Assembly (NCBI GenBank): GCA_905220665.1
Contig: CAJNAR010000144.1
Location: 806,001 to 870,000 of the forward strand
DNA: 64,000 bases
DNA from: Albugo candida
Taxonomy: Eukaryota > Oomycota > Peronosporomycetes > Albuginales > Albuginaceae
Reading direction: 5' to 3'
In this document: piece by piece, positions 31,217 to 41,895 of the stretch
Numbering within the stretch: the stretch's first letter is position 1
Layout: each line of letters starts with the position of its first letter
The notes under the pieces: model-generated
The model's database searches: none
The model's input: only the letters and a program-made list of their open reading frames with translations
What the model was told of the DNA's origin: nothing
Position numbers and translations under genes: made by a program

Positions 31217-34200
31217 ATGTCGGAGGATAATGTAAATGTTAAGGTATTTTGCCGTGTCCGACCTCCTAATGAACGCGAAAAACGTCTATCTGCGACTCCT
31301 ACTTCCTCTTTTGCTGGAGTCAATAAATGTATCTCTGTACCTGCAAGTGATCCCAACAAGAAAACAATCGTTTTACACTTGAAAAACGCACAAAATCAGA
31401 ACCCGCCTTTTAATAAACCCTTTACCTATGATCGCATCTTTGACGAGGATTCTACGCAGGAAGATGTGTTTCAGGTGGTTGGGATGCCGATCACAAGAGC
31501 GTGTTTGCAAGGGTACAATGGCACCATTTTTGCATATGGACAAACGGGATCCGGGAAGACGTTTACTATGCAAGGACCAGATGATGCCATTCTGAGCAAC
31601 GTAAAGTCTGAAGATGACATGCGAGGTTTAGTGCCACGAGTATTTGACTATCTCTACAATACTGAAGCTGCAGGACGAAATCAAGACAACCAAGAAACAC
31701 ACGATATTAAGGATGGTAATGCCGACGTAACGCATCATCGATTCACATGCTCGTTCCTGGAGATTTACAATGAGCGAGTCTACGATCTCTTAGAATCAAA
31801 AGGGAATTCCACCATGTCAACTACAGCTTCCATTGGATTACCTGTACGAGAAAATAACAAAAAAGGAGTTTTTGTAGAGGGCCTCACTGTTAGCGAAGTA
31901 GATAGCGCGCGAAAAGCAGCTGAACTAATGAAACTCGGTGCTCAAAATCGTCGCGTTGGCCAGACTGCAATGAATCGTGAAAGCTCACGATCTCATAGTG
32001 TATTCATTCTAAATATTGAGTCAACTGAGAATGTCAGTACAGGTCTGAAACGTACGAGATCATCAAAATTCAGCTTAGTTGATCTCGCGGGGTCAGAACG
32101 TCAAAAAAACGCCGAGTCATTCGGTGATCGATTGAAAGAAGCCGGAAGCATAAATAAGTCTCTTTCAGCATTAGGAAATGTTATTATGGGTCTCGTCAAT
32201 AAATCAGCTGGGAAAGCTTGTCATGTCCACTTTCGGGACTCGAAGCTTACCTTTCTGCTCAAAGACTCGCTCGGTGGAAATTCCAAGACATTTATGATCG
32301 CAACAATTTCTCCGACGGAAGATTCCGCTAACGAGACGCTTTCAACCCTCAAATTTGCACAACGAGCGAAATTAATTCGGAACCAAGCGTTTATCAATGA
32401 AGACACCAGTGGTGACGTGATAAATTTGCAGCAAGAAGTCCAACGTTTGCGTTTGCAGCTATCCATGCAAGGACAATGTAATGCAAGCCGAATCCCAACT
32501 CCAATCGACAGAGTTCTACAGCTTGATGACAAGGCCTTCGACGAAGATGATGACACTAATGCACCAGCTTGCACGGGTTTGTTTGATAATTTCTCGAAAG
32601 ACATCCGCTTGAAAGAACTGGAGTGTACGTTAGCAATAATTGCGGAGGAGAGCGTTAAATACAAGTCTGGATTGCAAAAAAGTTTGGAGAAGGAGCAACA
32701 ACTCAGCTCCATATGTGAATGTTTGAAAAAGAAACTCCAGCACTCGAAATTACTTTTGAAATTTGCAAGTGATAAGCTATCACACCAGCAGTGTGAAGAA
32801 TCAAAGTCAATCCAGGACCTCATTGATCGAGAGATGACTTATGAGCCCTCCATTGACGCAATAGAGTGGCGTTTGAAATTCGAGAAAATGGAGGAAGCGT
32901 ATGCAAGGCTAAACGCATCGTATGAGAAGCGTGCTGAATCAGCTGATAGCGGGATGACATTTACCGAGCTTTCGGGTTTCGATGATTGCTACCGTGCGCT
33001 TTCAAAGCAATTTGCACATGTTCTTTATGATAAACATTTTCTCGAGCGGCAGTTGAGTAGACACAAAGAAAACGTCCTTGAGAGTATACCTTCAGACAAA
33101 GCGAGCGAAGAAGAAGTGCAGTATTTATTGAAAATACAAGCCCAAGAATACGAAGCAAAATTAAGTGCTGCAATTCAAGTCCAGATCTCTCTCGAACAGA
33201 AAGCAGCATCTGTAGCAAATGATTTGCTGAGGAGTAAGCAACGTGAGACAGCCTGGAGCGTACGGTATCAGGATACTGAACGGCAATACAGTGAAGCTAT
33301 GTTCATGTTCGAGCGGGAATGCACCACCTCGAATGACCTGCGCAATCAATTACTGACTGAGAAGCAACGGATGCAGGAACTGATACTGGAGAAGGATCGA
33401 GAACGACTGGTATCCGACCACAATCAAAGACTACAAGTAGAGGCCGGTGATTCTCACGAGAAGTTAATGATTATGAATCAGTGGCTCAAAGTACAATTAC
33501 AACTGCTATCGAATCATCGACACTCACTCGACAATGTAATTGATCATTTGCACAAGGAGAAAGTAGAGGCCCAGTCGAACCTCGACTCCGCTTCACAAAT
33601 TGTCAGCGAGTTGAGATCGAAAGATAATGTTTTGCTTGCTGAATTGACACAGACCAACAATAGGAATATAGTGCTCCAAGACCAATTAAAATCAAAGCAG
33701 TCAGCATTGATTGCTTGGAAAAAGGAATTCGAGGACGCTCAGAGTCGGCTTAAACAAACGAATGCCTCTCCAGAGAAAAAAATATCACTGCTAGAAAGTC
33801 AACTATACCATATTAGTCAAGAAGCATTGGCAAAATACAACGATGTCAAGCATGAGTCGGATCCATTGGCGTTGAGATCACAAAATATTGATCCAAACCA
33901 ATTCTCACAAAATCCAACATGCTTGAACACATCTTTGGTGACTTCAGAGGACAATATCGTAAGCAACGTACCCCAGCCTTCTACAACTGATTCCTCTTTC
34001 AAGGATCCTCTACCGAAATCAGATATACAAGGACCGACACAGTATATCATCAAAAGAGATGGAGAGTCTGGAAGTACGCGAGACCGTAGAGAGCTCGCAA
34101 GAGATCAATACGCTTTATTGAAAAAGATTGCAACTTTGGAAACGGAGAAACTGATTCTGAAGAGGGATTTAAGCATGCAAAATGAGAAGCTTGAAAAAGT

Positions 34201-34984
34201 AGAAGCAACATTACGTCTGACAAAGCAAGACCTGATGCTCGAGAAACGACTACGCAGTGAAGATGTAATGCAATTAGCAGCATTTAAGAACAAATTAGAG
34301 ATCCTGGTCGCGCAGTTCAAGCAAGAAAATGACGATCTTCAAGACCGCTTTTCACAACTGGAATTTGAGTTTGTCAAAAATAAGAGAATGCTTGAAGAAA
34401 GTCTTTACAAACTCAATGCTCGGGACCAGAAGTATAATGCCGCCAAACAAGTATTCGAACGTTTGCTGATGGAAGCCACAGAGTCTAATCAGAGGCTCCA
34501 CATTCATTTTGATAAGATTGTAAGAGCCGGATATATTCCTTCAGCACATGGGCCAAAGCTGAAGGCATTTAATTCAACAAGTGATCCATTAATTACACCG
34601 ATCGACAACGTGAAAAGGTCATTCTTCAAGATGCAGGCCGACTTGGAAGGGGCTCGTACCCGAATTGAGGCTACAAATGCATCAAATGATGTTCCTGTGG
34701 GCTCATGGCGATCTCAACTAGACCGCGCTAAGCGACAACTCGATCAGGCGTTGGGCGTTGCTGCTGCTAAAGAAAAGAAACTACAAGAATTGGAGAAAAG
34801 ATGCGTGATGTTGACACGTCTGGCAGAAAATCGGAGTATGCTGCTCACAACATACGAAGAAGAAGTGGCTGCTGCCAAAGCTGCTAAAATTGAGACGGAG
34901 AAAGATTTGTTACGCATTCGAAGGAACTTGGGTGACTTGGGTCATCTCCTAGATCGTCATGGTCAAAGTGGTTTTGAAAACTGA
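31217..34984 (+). CDS. Kinesin-12 family motor (KIF15-like)
   Basis: A single exon of 1255 residues starts MSEDNVNVKVFCRVRPPNER; an ATG 39 bases earlier adds only an unrelated leader. The motor domain contains the P-loop GQTGSGKT, switch I NRESSRSHSVF, switch II DLAGSERQ, and HVHFRDSKLTFLLKDSLGGN. The neck region KLIRNQAFINEDTSGDVI followed by LQ.EVQRLR is the pattern of kinesin-12. The remaining 850 residues are predominantly coiled coil with a few breaks. Kinesin-12 motors are plus-end directed and work in spindles and division-plane structures. The open frame shows no intron. Confidence 0.92.
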   Translation: MSEDNVNVKVFCRVRPPNEREKRLSATPTSSFAGVNKCISVPASDPNKKTIVLHLKNAQNQNPPFNKPFTYDRIFDEDSTQEDVFQVVGMPITRACLQGYNGTIFAYGQTGSGKTFTMQGPDDAILSNVKSEDDMRGLVPRVFDYLYNTEAAGRNQDNQETHDIKDGNADVTHHRFTCSFLEIYNERVYDLLESKGNSTMSTTASIGLPVRENNKKGVFVEGLTVSEVDSARKAAELMKLGAQNRRVGQTAMNRESSRSHSVFILNIESTENVSTGLKRTRSSKFSLVDLAGSERQKNAESFGDRLKEAGSINKSLSALGNVIMGLVNKSAGKACHVHFRDSKLTFLLKDSLGGNSKTFMIATISPTEDSANETLSTLKFAQRAKLIRNQAFINEDTSGDVINLQQEVQRLRLQLSMQGQCNASRIPTPIDRVLQLDDKAFDEDDDTNAPACTGLFDNFSKDIRLKELECTLAIIAEESVKYKSGLQKSLEKEQQLSSICECLKKKLQHSKLLLKFASDKLSHQQCEESKSIQDLIDREMTYEPSIDAIEWRLKFEKMEEAYARLNASYEKRAESADSGMTFTELSGFDDCYRALSKQFAHVLYDKHFLERQLSRHKENVLESIPSDKASEEEVQYLLKIQAQEYEAKLSAAIQVQISLEQKAASVANDLLRSKQRETAWSVRYQDTERQYSEAMFMFERECTTSNDLRNQLLTEKQRMQELILEKDRERLVSDHNQRLQVEAGDSHEKLMIMNQWLKVQLQLLSNHRHSLDNVIDHLHKEKVEAQSNLDSASQIVSELRSKDNVLLAELTQTNNRNIVLQDQLKSKQSALIAWKKEFEDAQSRLKQTNASPEKKISLLESQLYHISQEALAKYNDVKHESDPLALRSQNIDPNQFSQNPTCLNTSLVTSEDNIVSNVPQPSTTDSSFKDPLPKSDIQGPTQYIIKRDGESGSTRDRRELARDQYALLKKIATLETEKLILKRDLSMQNEKLEKVEATLRLTKQDLMLEKRLRSEDVMQLAAFKNKLEILVAQFKQENDDLQDRFSQLEFEFVKNKRMLEESLYKLNARDQKYNAAKQVFERLLMEATESNQRLHIHFDKIVRAGYIPSAHGPKLKAFNSTSDPLITPIDNVKRSFFKMQADLEGARTRIEATNASNDVPVGSWRSQLDRAKRQLDQALGVAAAKEKKLQELEKRCVMLTRLAENRSMLLTTYEEEVAAAKAAKIETEKDLLRIRRNLGDLGHLLDRHGQSGFEN

Positions 34985-35239
34985 TGAAAGCCTTCAATCA
35001 CTGTACGTGCGTCCATACGCTTAAACCAACTACAAATACTCTCAATGCTTTGGCTAAATCAGGCGGGAACTGAGTTTCTCAAATACAAGGCCAAAATATT
35101 TAGCCGCATGCTGTTCATATTATGCACGTGTCGTGGTTTATCATTGCTAAAAACTAGTCAATTCTATCAGAAGTGCTTCTTTTTCTCCAATTTTTACAAG
35201 ATGCAGAGCTGCAGGAGAAAAGGTACTCAGCTCCTGCAA

Positions 35240-35611
35240 TCACGAAGATGCACCAAATGACCCAACATTATCTTTTTTGTCATTCTTTTCTGTTTTGATG
35301 GATTCTCGATACTTTTGTAAATATAATTTCAGTGGTTCCACATAACTATCAAATCCCAAAGTGCTCATAGCCCAGATGATGTCATCGCCGTTAATCGTTT
35401 TACGTTTCTCTTGCTGGCATTTATCGCTGGCTTCACTTGTGATGAACGAGATGAACTCACTCACACATTCTTGCACAGTTTCCTTTCCATCCTTTGCAAT
35501 TTTCGCTGTGGATGGAAGGGAGACCTTCATGATTCGTGATATATTTGCTGTCGGTAGAAAGCGGTCTTGCTCCCGAATTTCATCGTTATCGTGATCGTCT
35601 TTAGTGGACAT
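35240..35611 (-). CDS. NF-YB: Histone-fold transcription factor NF-YB (HAP3)
   Basis: The 123-residue single exon has the full NF-YB histone fold. It starts at [20 protein letters not shown] and continues with [21 protein letters not shown]. It then reads [19 protein letters not shown] and ends in [19 protein letters not shown]. These match the CCAAT-binding complex subunit that pairs with NF-YC and NF-YA. Short acidic and Lys/Asp-rich tails flank the fold. It is divergent from the NPC1-like gene, with about 90 bases between start codons. Confidence 0.95.
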   Translation of the reverse strand: MSTKDDHDNDEIREQDRFLPTANISRIMKVSLPSTAKIAKDGKETVQECVSEFISFITSEASDKCQQEKRKTINGDDIIWAMSTLGFDSYVEPLKLYLQKYRESIKTEKNDKKDNVGSFGASS

Positions 35612-35615
35612 GATA

Positions 35616-35623
35616 TCACTTTA
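35616..35623 (+). promoter_or_regulatory. Initiator-like motif upstream of the NPC1-like gene
   Basis: TCACTTTA lies in the short divergent gap and nearly matches TCAYTTYY, the oomycete initiator. Motif match only. Confidence 0.25.
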
Positions 35624-35704
35624 CCGCTTCTTTGCTAATAAGATCCCCCCTTTGGATGTGTTCCAGTGTCTTGGTACAGGTGTACTTACTCGCTTACGTA
35701 CGAA

Positions 35705-38704
35705 ATGATCGCACCGTTCTCGCTGCACTCGAAAACAAATAAAGAGAGTTCAGCAAAAATGTTCTTCTCACTAAGCTTGTATTGCTCTCAGTTCCCTTGC
35801 AGAGTGTGGATTACATGCTTTCTCACGAGCCTCATTTTGTCGCTTGGATCATTTTATGTAACAATTCAAAATGATCCGGAGAAGCTATGGGTTCCTTCTA
35901 CCAGTGCTACAGCCATGCAACAGGCTCGATTTAATCATCTTTTCGGTGCTTTTTTTCGTATAGAGCAGTTTATATTGTACGCAGACAGAGATAATCTGCA
36001 GGACGATTTGATTGAGCGTGAATATTTGCAACTTATTGCGAAAATACAAAATAAAATTGAGCTGACGAGGATCAATGATAGTCGATTGTCTGCCAAGGAA
36101 ATAGGTCTACAAGACTTTTGTTACCAACCAATTGCAGGAAAAGGATGTCTAGTGATGAGTCCTTTTCAGTATTGGCTCAATAACATAAGTATCTTGGACG
36201 GAGATCCTGATATCAAGCTTACTACTGCTTGCCAAACAACCGATCAAGTTTTAAAAGAGCGTGCTCCTTGTATGGATGCTATTGGGGTTCCAGTGATGCA
36301 AAATGTCGTTTTTGGGGGCATCAGCAGGGACACGTGTCATGTAAATCCTGATCCTTGTGGTCAAAGCACACCCAAAGCAAGTGCACTAGTGGTTACATTC
36401 TTACTCGAAAACAAGCTGGACAATGTCACGTACACGAAAATGGCTGAACAATGGGAGGAACAAGTGTTTTTAGACACTGCTAGAAGCTTCCAAGAAGAAC
36501 TCATGCTATCAAAGCCAAGCAATCGTACGAAAATAAGGCTTGCCTATATGGCACAGCGTTCGGTGTCCGATGCACTGAAGTCAGAAACCTCACAAAATGT
36601 AGTGGTGGTCGTGGCTAGCTACTTTATCATGTTTCTATATGTGTCAATGACGCTGGGTCCTTGGCGCAATCCCATCTCTTCTCGTTTCGGACTTGGTCTC
36701 ACCGGCATTATGATCGTCATCATGTCCATCGCGGTCTCTTTGAGCATTTGTGCGACTATATTTCATATCGAAGTGACGATGATTACATTAGAGGTGGTCC
36801 CATTTCTTATACTCGCAATTGGAGTTGATAATATGTTTATTCTCACCGACGAATTCGATCGTCAGAAACGTTTACACGGGTATGTTGATTATGAATTTGA
36901 TTCAAGAAATGGAAATACTCCTTCCGATTTCTCGCAGAGGACAACAAGCTCACATGCAGGTAGCAGAAGATCACGAAGCTGTTCAGAAGATGATTTGCTT
37001 CTACAAGAGATTACATGTCAGACTATGGCTAATGTTGGACCATCTATAGTCGTAGCGGCTGTCTCAGAATGTCTTGCATATTTCGTTGGTACGCTGACAA
37101 AAATCCCAGCATTAGAAACCTTCTGTGTGGTGGCCGCGGTAGCTGTATTAGTGGATCTGGTTTTGCAGTTGACATGGTTCATGTCCGCAATCGTGATGGA
37201 TGCTCATCGGGTTCGTGCCAGACGCTACGACTTACTCCCGTGGATCAAGAAATGTACACCTTCAAAAGCAAAAAGCCATGGAGAAAAATACAACAAGGCA
37301 AAAACATCAACACTACAAGCATATATTCAGCAACGCTACACTCCATTTTTAATGAAAAAGAGGACAAAAACAGCAGTTTTGCTTCTATCTGGATTCATGA
37401 TCCTACTCAGTTTATGCGTTCTTCCGCAAATACCGCTCGGGCTGGAACAAGAGCTCGCCGTCCCGACTGATCACTACTTGCACGAATACTTTCGAGTGCA
37501 GACGGAACTTGGTGCCGCCGGACCACCGGCCTATGTCACAATATCTGAGAAGATTGAGTACACAGACAGCCAAATACAAGAAAAATTACTCGGAATTCTC
37601 GATCAATTGTCAAGTCTGCACGAATACATACAATTACCCGTGTACTCATGGCTGAACACATTCAATCAGTGGCGCCAAATGCGATATTTTTTGCATGGAA
37701 AGATAGCACAGAAGCTATGCGACTGTCCCTCACAACCCCTTCTTCCTTTTGCATACGAACGGGATCACTCGCCAATATTGTCGTTGTCAGATTTGACACC
37801 TGATGCGGATTTTTATCCATTAGCAAAGAACTTCACAGAAATTCCGATCGATTCGCAATGTTGTCAAAACTATGGAATATGTGGAGCACAGTACCAAAAA
37901 GACATCATCTTTGAGATATCGAATAATCGTAATCACAGCAATAGCTCAAAAGTTGTGGGAATAACAGGTTCTCGATTTCGCTTTCAAGTGAACGCATTGG
38001 GGAACCAGACAATGTTTATCAATTCGTATTACTATCTACAAAAAATGGCAAAAACTTGGAGTCGGAGTATTCCAATTTTTATCTACTCCTTGTATTTCGT
38101 CTTTTACGAGCAATACACATATATTCAAGGTGTGGGCTTGCAAAGCATCCTTCTGGCACTCGGAGTTGTGTTCATATCTGTATTCCTTCTGATTGATCGT
38201 AATATCCGTCTCAGCCTGCTGGTAGTGGTTGGCGTTTTCGGCATCGTGATCAGCCAACTTGGATTTATCTTCCTTATCAATCAATCAACTTTTGCGAAAA
38301 CCTCTGTGAATGCGGTCTCTGTCGTCAACTTACTTGCGGCTGTCGGGCTTGGTGTTGAATTTTGTGTCCACTTGACGTATCACTTTGCACTTTCACAACG
38401 TCATCAGGCAACACTTTCAGCACATGATCACGTCGCGAACGCTTTGGCTGCCCGAGGAGCACCAATTATTTCGGGTATTACATTGACAAAGACCGTTGGC
38501 ATTGGTGTGCTCGCATTTGCGCCCTCTCTGCTATTTCGTGTGTACTTTTTCCGCATGTATTTGGGTATCGTCCTATTTGGTGCATTTTATGGTGTTGTGG
38601 TCTTACCCGTCCTGCTCAGTGTATTTGGTCAACGCAATACGATACTGAATGATTCCAGTATTTTTTTGTTATCTGAGGAATTAGATGACGTTGGTGAAAC
38701 TTGA
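35705..38704 (+). CDS. NPC1/Patched-type RND permease lacking the NPC1 N-terminal domain
   Basis: A single exon encodes about 999 residues. After a first membrane segment comes the lumenal start NDPEKLWVPSTSATAMQQARF ... FGAFFRIEQFIL, as in NPC1. A sterol-sensing-domain-like five-helix block follows (GLGLTGIMIVIMSIAVS, VVPFLILAIGVDNMFILTDEF). Next come a second lumenal domain with GLEQELAVPTDHYLHEYF and paired cysteines, and a second helix bundle ending FFRMYLGIVLFGAFYGVVVLPV. The cysteine-rich cholesterol-binding N-terminal domain of NPC1 (about 250 residues) is absent. I start at ATG 35705; ATG 35759 is also possible. Transport of sterols or related lipids is inferred from the family. Confidence 0.9.
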   Translation: MIAPFSLHSKTNKESSAKMFFSLSLYCSQFPCRVWITCFLTSLILSLGSFYVTIQNDPEKLWVPSTSATAMQQARFNHLFGAFFRIEQFILYADRDNLQDDLIEREYLQLIAKIQNKIELTRINDSRLSAKEIGLQDFCYQPIAGKGCLVMSPFQYWLNNISILDGDPDIKLTTACQTTDQVLKERAPCMDAIGVPVMQNVVFGGISRDTCHVNPDPCGQSTPKASALVVTFLLENKLDNVTYTKMAEQWEEQVFLDTARSFQEELMLSKPSNRTKIRLAYMAQRSVSDALKSETSQNVVVVVASYFIMFLYVSMTLGPWRNPISSRFGLGLTGIMIVIMSIAVSLSICATIFHIEVTMITLEVVPFLILAIGVDNMFILTDEFDRQKRLHGYVDYEFDSRNGNTPSDFSQRTTSSHAGSRRSRSCSEDDLLLQEITCQTMANVGPSIVVAAVSECLAYFVGTLTKIPALETFCVVAAVAVLVDLVLQLTWFMSAIVMDAHRVRARRYDLLPWIKKCTPSKAKSHGEKYNKAKTSTLQAYIQQRYTPFLMKKRTKTAVLLLSGFMILLSLCVLPQIPLGLEQELAVPTDHYLHEYFRVQTELGAAGPPAYVTISEKIEYTDSQIQEKLLGILDQLSSLHEYIQLPVYSWLNTFNQWRQMRYFLHGKIAQKLCDCPSQPLLPFAYERDHSPILSLSDLTPDADFYPLAKNFTEIPIDSQCCQNYGICGAQYQKDIIFEISNNRNHSNSSKVVGITGSRFRFQVNALGNQTMFINSYYYLQKMAKTWSRSIPIFIYSLYFVFYEQYTYIQGVGLQSILLALGVVFISVFLLIDRNIRLSLLVVVGVFGIVISQLGFIFLINQSTFAKTSVNAVSVVNLLAAVGLGVEFCVHLTYHFALSQRHQATLSAHDHVANALAARGAPIISGITLTKTVGIGVLAFAPSLLFRVYFFRMYLGIVLFGAFYGVVVLPVLLSVFGQRNTILNDSSIFLLSEELDDVGET

Positions 38705-39634
38705 ACGAGATTTTAAGCATTGAAATCTAGGGCTTCATTGCTCGAGCTTGACTGGACTATGTTAGCACTTTGAAGGGGTTCAGCATCGGCAAGAAAAAGC
38801 TGCTACTCTTCAGTCAGCTATTGCATGCAAGATTGAGATGAAGAGGCCAGTTTGAGCTGCAGAGATGCGTGATAGAGTAGCGAAACCAAAATATCATACT
38901 GGGGATGTGCTTAGCAACGTCAGTAGTATATAAAAGCAGATAACGAGCACGTATTCACGACAAGTAACGTGGTACATCGATACGCAGAAAATTTCGCTCG
39001 TATGAGTTTCGGAACTGAGTCAGCTTGTAGAAAGAGCTATTGGATTGCATACATTTGGTAGAACGGATTTGCCCGCTAGTAGAAGCGACATGCAAAAGTA
39101 TGTGATACAGGTATGCGATATAGTCAAACTAATGGCGATTGAGTTGCGACACATTAAGCAACTGCTATACTACCGCAGTTTCTCTACCGCATATATAATG
39201 AACAACATTCGTCATGTTACCGGGTCGCATCCTTATACTTTCTAAACGGTCCAGAAGTTTCCAAAAACTACGTAAATTTTATTTTTTTATTTCGTGTTGT
39301 ATCTTTTTTTTTTCTCCAGTCGCAATTCTGTGCATTCTATTATCAAATTAAGGAAACTGAGACGCAAGCCGAAATATCATTCGCATCGAGAAATATTTGG
39401 CACTGCGCCTTGAATATTTCCTCCTCGAACGCGATTTCCTTTCGTGACGCACACCTTAACGCACAATAAATTGTAGACTTCTATTGATTGATGCCATTCG
39501 AATTTTAACATAGTACGTTTAGGCAGTTGGTCGATCACGCACGTATACATAAGTAGTAGTCCTGAACCATCCATACGTTACCTCCTGCGGGATCACTTTC
39601 ACATCGAGAGCTGCAAGCAACATCAAAAACCTAA
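38705..39634. other. Intergenic stretch with coding-like fragments
   Basis: No gene could be built. Short plus-strand open pieces at about 38860-38930, 38935-39000 and 39045-39245 read like protein, but joining them would need introns below the 47-nt minimum seen elsewhere. A T-rich tract lies at 39279-39320. Confidence 0.35.
39593..39600 (+). promoter_or_regulatory. Initiator-like motif upstream of the 39635 gene
   Basis: TCACTTTC, 35 bases before the ATG at 39635, fits the TCAYTTYY initiator consensus. Motif match only. Confidence 0.3.
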
Positions 39635-40908
39635 ATGGAGTCGACGTCAAGGAAGCTACCGTCGTCTCCTATCAAATATTCGCTCAAAAGGACCATATCA
39701 AAATGTCACTTTGGACCTCCCTCACCTTGTAATGACGCTTTGGCACTCAAGCGCAAGGTAGCAGCAGCAGATGACGTCAATGCAAACAAGCACATTTCCA
39801 ATAATGTAATGGTATATAATACTACGCCCGTGCTATTATCTCGTGCACCACGTTATTATTGCCTAGAAGAATATGATGATGTTCTATCGGATACGGAGGA
39901 ACCAAATCGAGGAATGATGAATGAAAACTTCTTTGCCGACGATTACGTGGACAGTAGTTGCTCAGAGTGGGATGAGACCCAATCACCTCAGACAGGAGGC
40001 GATAGTGTCAAGACATTTACAGAAACACCACAGATACTCTCAACTTCGCTTCAAGGAGGGGTTGATCACACTCATAAATCAGCCGTGTCTACTTCCGCTT
40101 TATCAGCTACTTCAACTTTCATTGAAAGTTGTGCGAGTCTACATGCCTTTTTTTCAGGCTCTACTCGTGTCTGTGACAGTGCATTGCGGGACCATATGAT
40201 AGATAGAAGGAATTTGTCTGATAACGAAGCGATATATCACATGACGGCCACGAATGTTTGCATGCTCGTTTTGGAGTATGTACAAGAATTACTAGAATCC
40301 TCTCAGAATATATCGACAATGAGTTTTGCTCAGGTTGGGATTACGATGCAATCGGTGCCGAATAGAGCGGAGGCAATACAATTTGTGGTAATTAGTCGAC
40401 TTCATCTTCCCGTTCATTTTGGGCAGCGTTTTGTGCTACATATCATGGAATTCATTTGCGATGAAGATATTTGGGAAGCAACTATTGACGAGTTTGCTGG
40501 TTTTTTGAAAGAGTTTATAGAATCATTGCGATCTAATTGGAACCCCACAGTCAATCTGATCAGAAATTCCAATGTTTTGGAAAACCTGATGGAATTTTTC
40601 TGTTATATATCCAAAAAATTCAAGCGTTATCTGGTGACACAATGGCTTTCAAGTCGAAGAATCAGTGCGCCCTGTGAATTCGGAAAGAAGTCGGACGTGT
40701 TATTTCTATGTATGGAGTGTCACCGCGAGCACATGTGACGAACCTTGCGTTTCTGCTGGATGTATTTGCCCGCAAAGCGTATATGGCGGATGACAATGAC
40801 TTAAATTATTCAGATTACACGGAATTGAATATCTATAATTCAATAAGAGATATAATGCATTGTTCCCGTAAAAAAGTAATGCTACGAGCGAAGGTATGTG
40901 GGCAGTGA
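39635..40908 (+). CDS. Unrecognised helical protein, two exons
   Basis: The first exon opens at ATG 39635 and encodes a low-complexity, Ser/Thr/Asp-rich N-terminal third. A compact helical region follows (VCMLVLEYVQELLESS, LHLPVHFGQRFVLHIMEFI, FAGFLKEFIESL). The coding signal then moves to another frame (NLAFLLDVFARKAY ...) that ends at 40908. A phase-1 intron, for example 40626-40690 (GTTATC...GAAG), would join both frames into about 402 residues. The exact acceptor is uncertain, and a one-base error is an alternative. The pattern of Phe/Leu helices recalls HEAT- or cyclin-like folds, but I cannot name a family. The last 27 bases overlap the end of the convergent gene. Confidence 0.65.
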
Positions 40909-41895
40909 TAGTCCTTTGCCCACAATGTAATTGCGATATTCTCGACCTATATAAGTCGCTGGAACCTCTGCTTTTAATCGTGCAAGGTTTCTCTGATTTT
41001 GCTGATGACACTCGGATACTGGAAGGATGGGAAGTGCGTGTACCGTATTACTTCCCTGAGCTGAATAAAGCTGCCACCACTCACCTTGGGGCACATACCA
41101 TGGACCATACCGCGAACGCCGCGCGGGAATGATTTGTGTGTTGCTTTGCACTAAATTGTGATGTGTACTTGTATTCGGTCGTGAAAGACCTCGCTGAGTG
41201 TGCCCGCTGCTCAGTTTCCGTGCAGGAGACGGTAGTTTTTTGCAAGTAACCTTTATAGAATGAATGGAAGAATCGACTATGAGCACCCCGCAATCACCCC
41301 ATGTTCGTTTCGAAGGAAGGGTTGGAGAAGTAAAAACATTTTCAATATTGCTTTTAGTCGATTCAGGATCCTGAGGCGCGATCAAATCGGATAAGTCGAT
41401 TGGAGTGGTCCGCATAGGTTGTTGAAATGGAACCTGATTTTCAACTAGTTTGTGCCCCATTCTCTTGAATGCTGTCCGTACACAATCCAAGCCGTGCTCA
41501 CCGATGGGATTGGCGGATGGTCGATGATGTTGCAATACGGTATTTCTGTGATTTTGTATATTTTCTGGCTCATTTGATTCAGGAAAGCTCCTCGCGAAAA
41601 ATTGAAGTTCTTGTAATGCTTCTGATCTCTGGTCATGCTGCACTGTATCGGATAGATTCGATGTGGAGAATGGATAAAGATCGACTTCTTTCAATACTAC
41701 TTCTGAATTGCTTGTTTCTCGCGTCTCGTTATCGATAGCTCGTCTTGGTTTACCAATGCACTCTGCTTTGGAATGAAGCTTTGTAAACCTCCAATGCATC
41801 TCGGGATATCGTAATGGACTTCCTTGAATCGACCTCTTCGATGGTGATGTGCGCGTGGAACATGTGTACGGCCGTGTGGTTGTAATGGTGTGCAT
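40882..41895 (-). CDS. Unrecognised protein with a FAM47-like C-terminus
   Basis: A single exon gives 337 residues. The N-terminal two-thirds is Ser/Thr/Pro/Arg-rich and probably disordered. The C-terminal 80 residues contain RYGPWYVPQGEWW, a spacer, then RNLARLKAEVPATYIGREYR and KGLSLPTYLRS. This resembles the FAM47 C-terminal pattern: a WYL-P-W motif, then a short helix and an (F/Y)K-(D/N)(F/Y)I-KG-MP-FL ending. The match is from memory of the pattern and is tentative. FAM47 proteins are testis-associated in animals and flagellar in some protists, which would agree with TEX9 nearby. It overlaps the plus-strand neighbour by 27 bases at the 3' ends. Confidence 0.6.
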   Translation of the reverse strand: MHTITTTRPYTCSTRTSPSKRSIQGSPLRYPEMHWRFTKLHSKAECIGKPRRAIDNETRETSNSEVVLKEVDLYPFSTSNLSDTVQHDQRSEALQELQFFARSFPESNEPENIQNHRNTVLQHHRPSANPIGEHGLDCVRTAFKRMGHKLVENQVPFQQPMRTTPIDLSDLIAPQDPESTKSNIENVFTSPTLPSKRTWGDCGVLIVDSSIHSIKVTCKKLPSPARKLSSGHTQRGLSRPNTSTHHNLVQSNTQIIPARRSRYGPWYVPQGEWWQLYSAQGSNTVHALPILPVSECHQQNQRNLARLKAEVPATYIGREYRNYIVGKGLSLPTYLRS

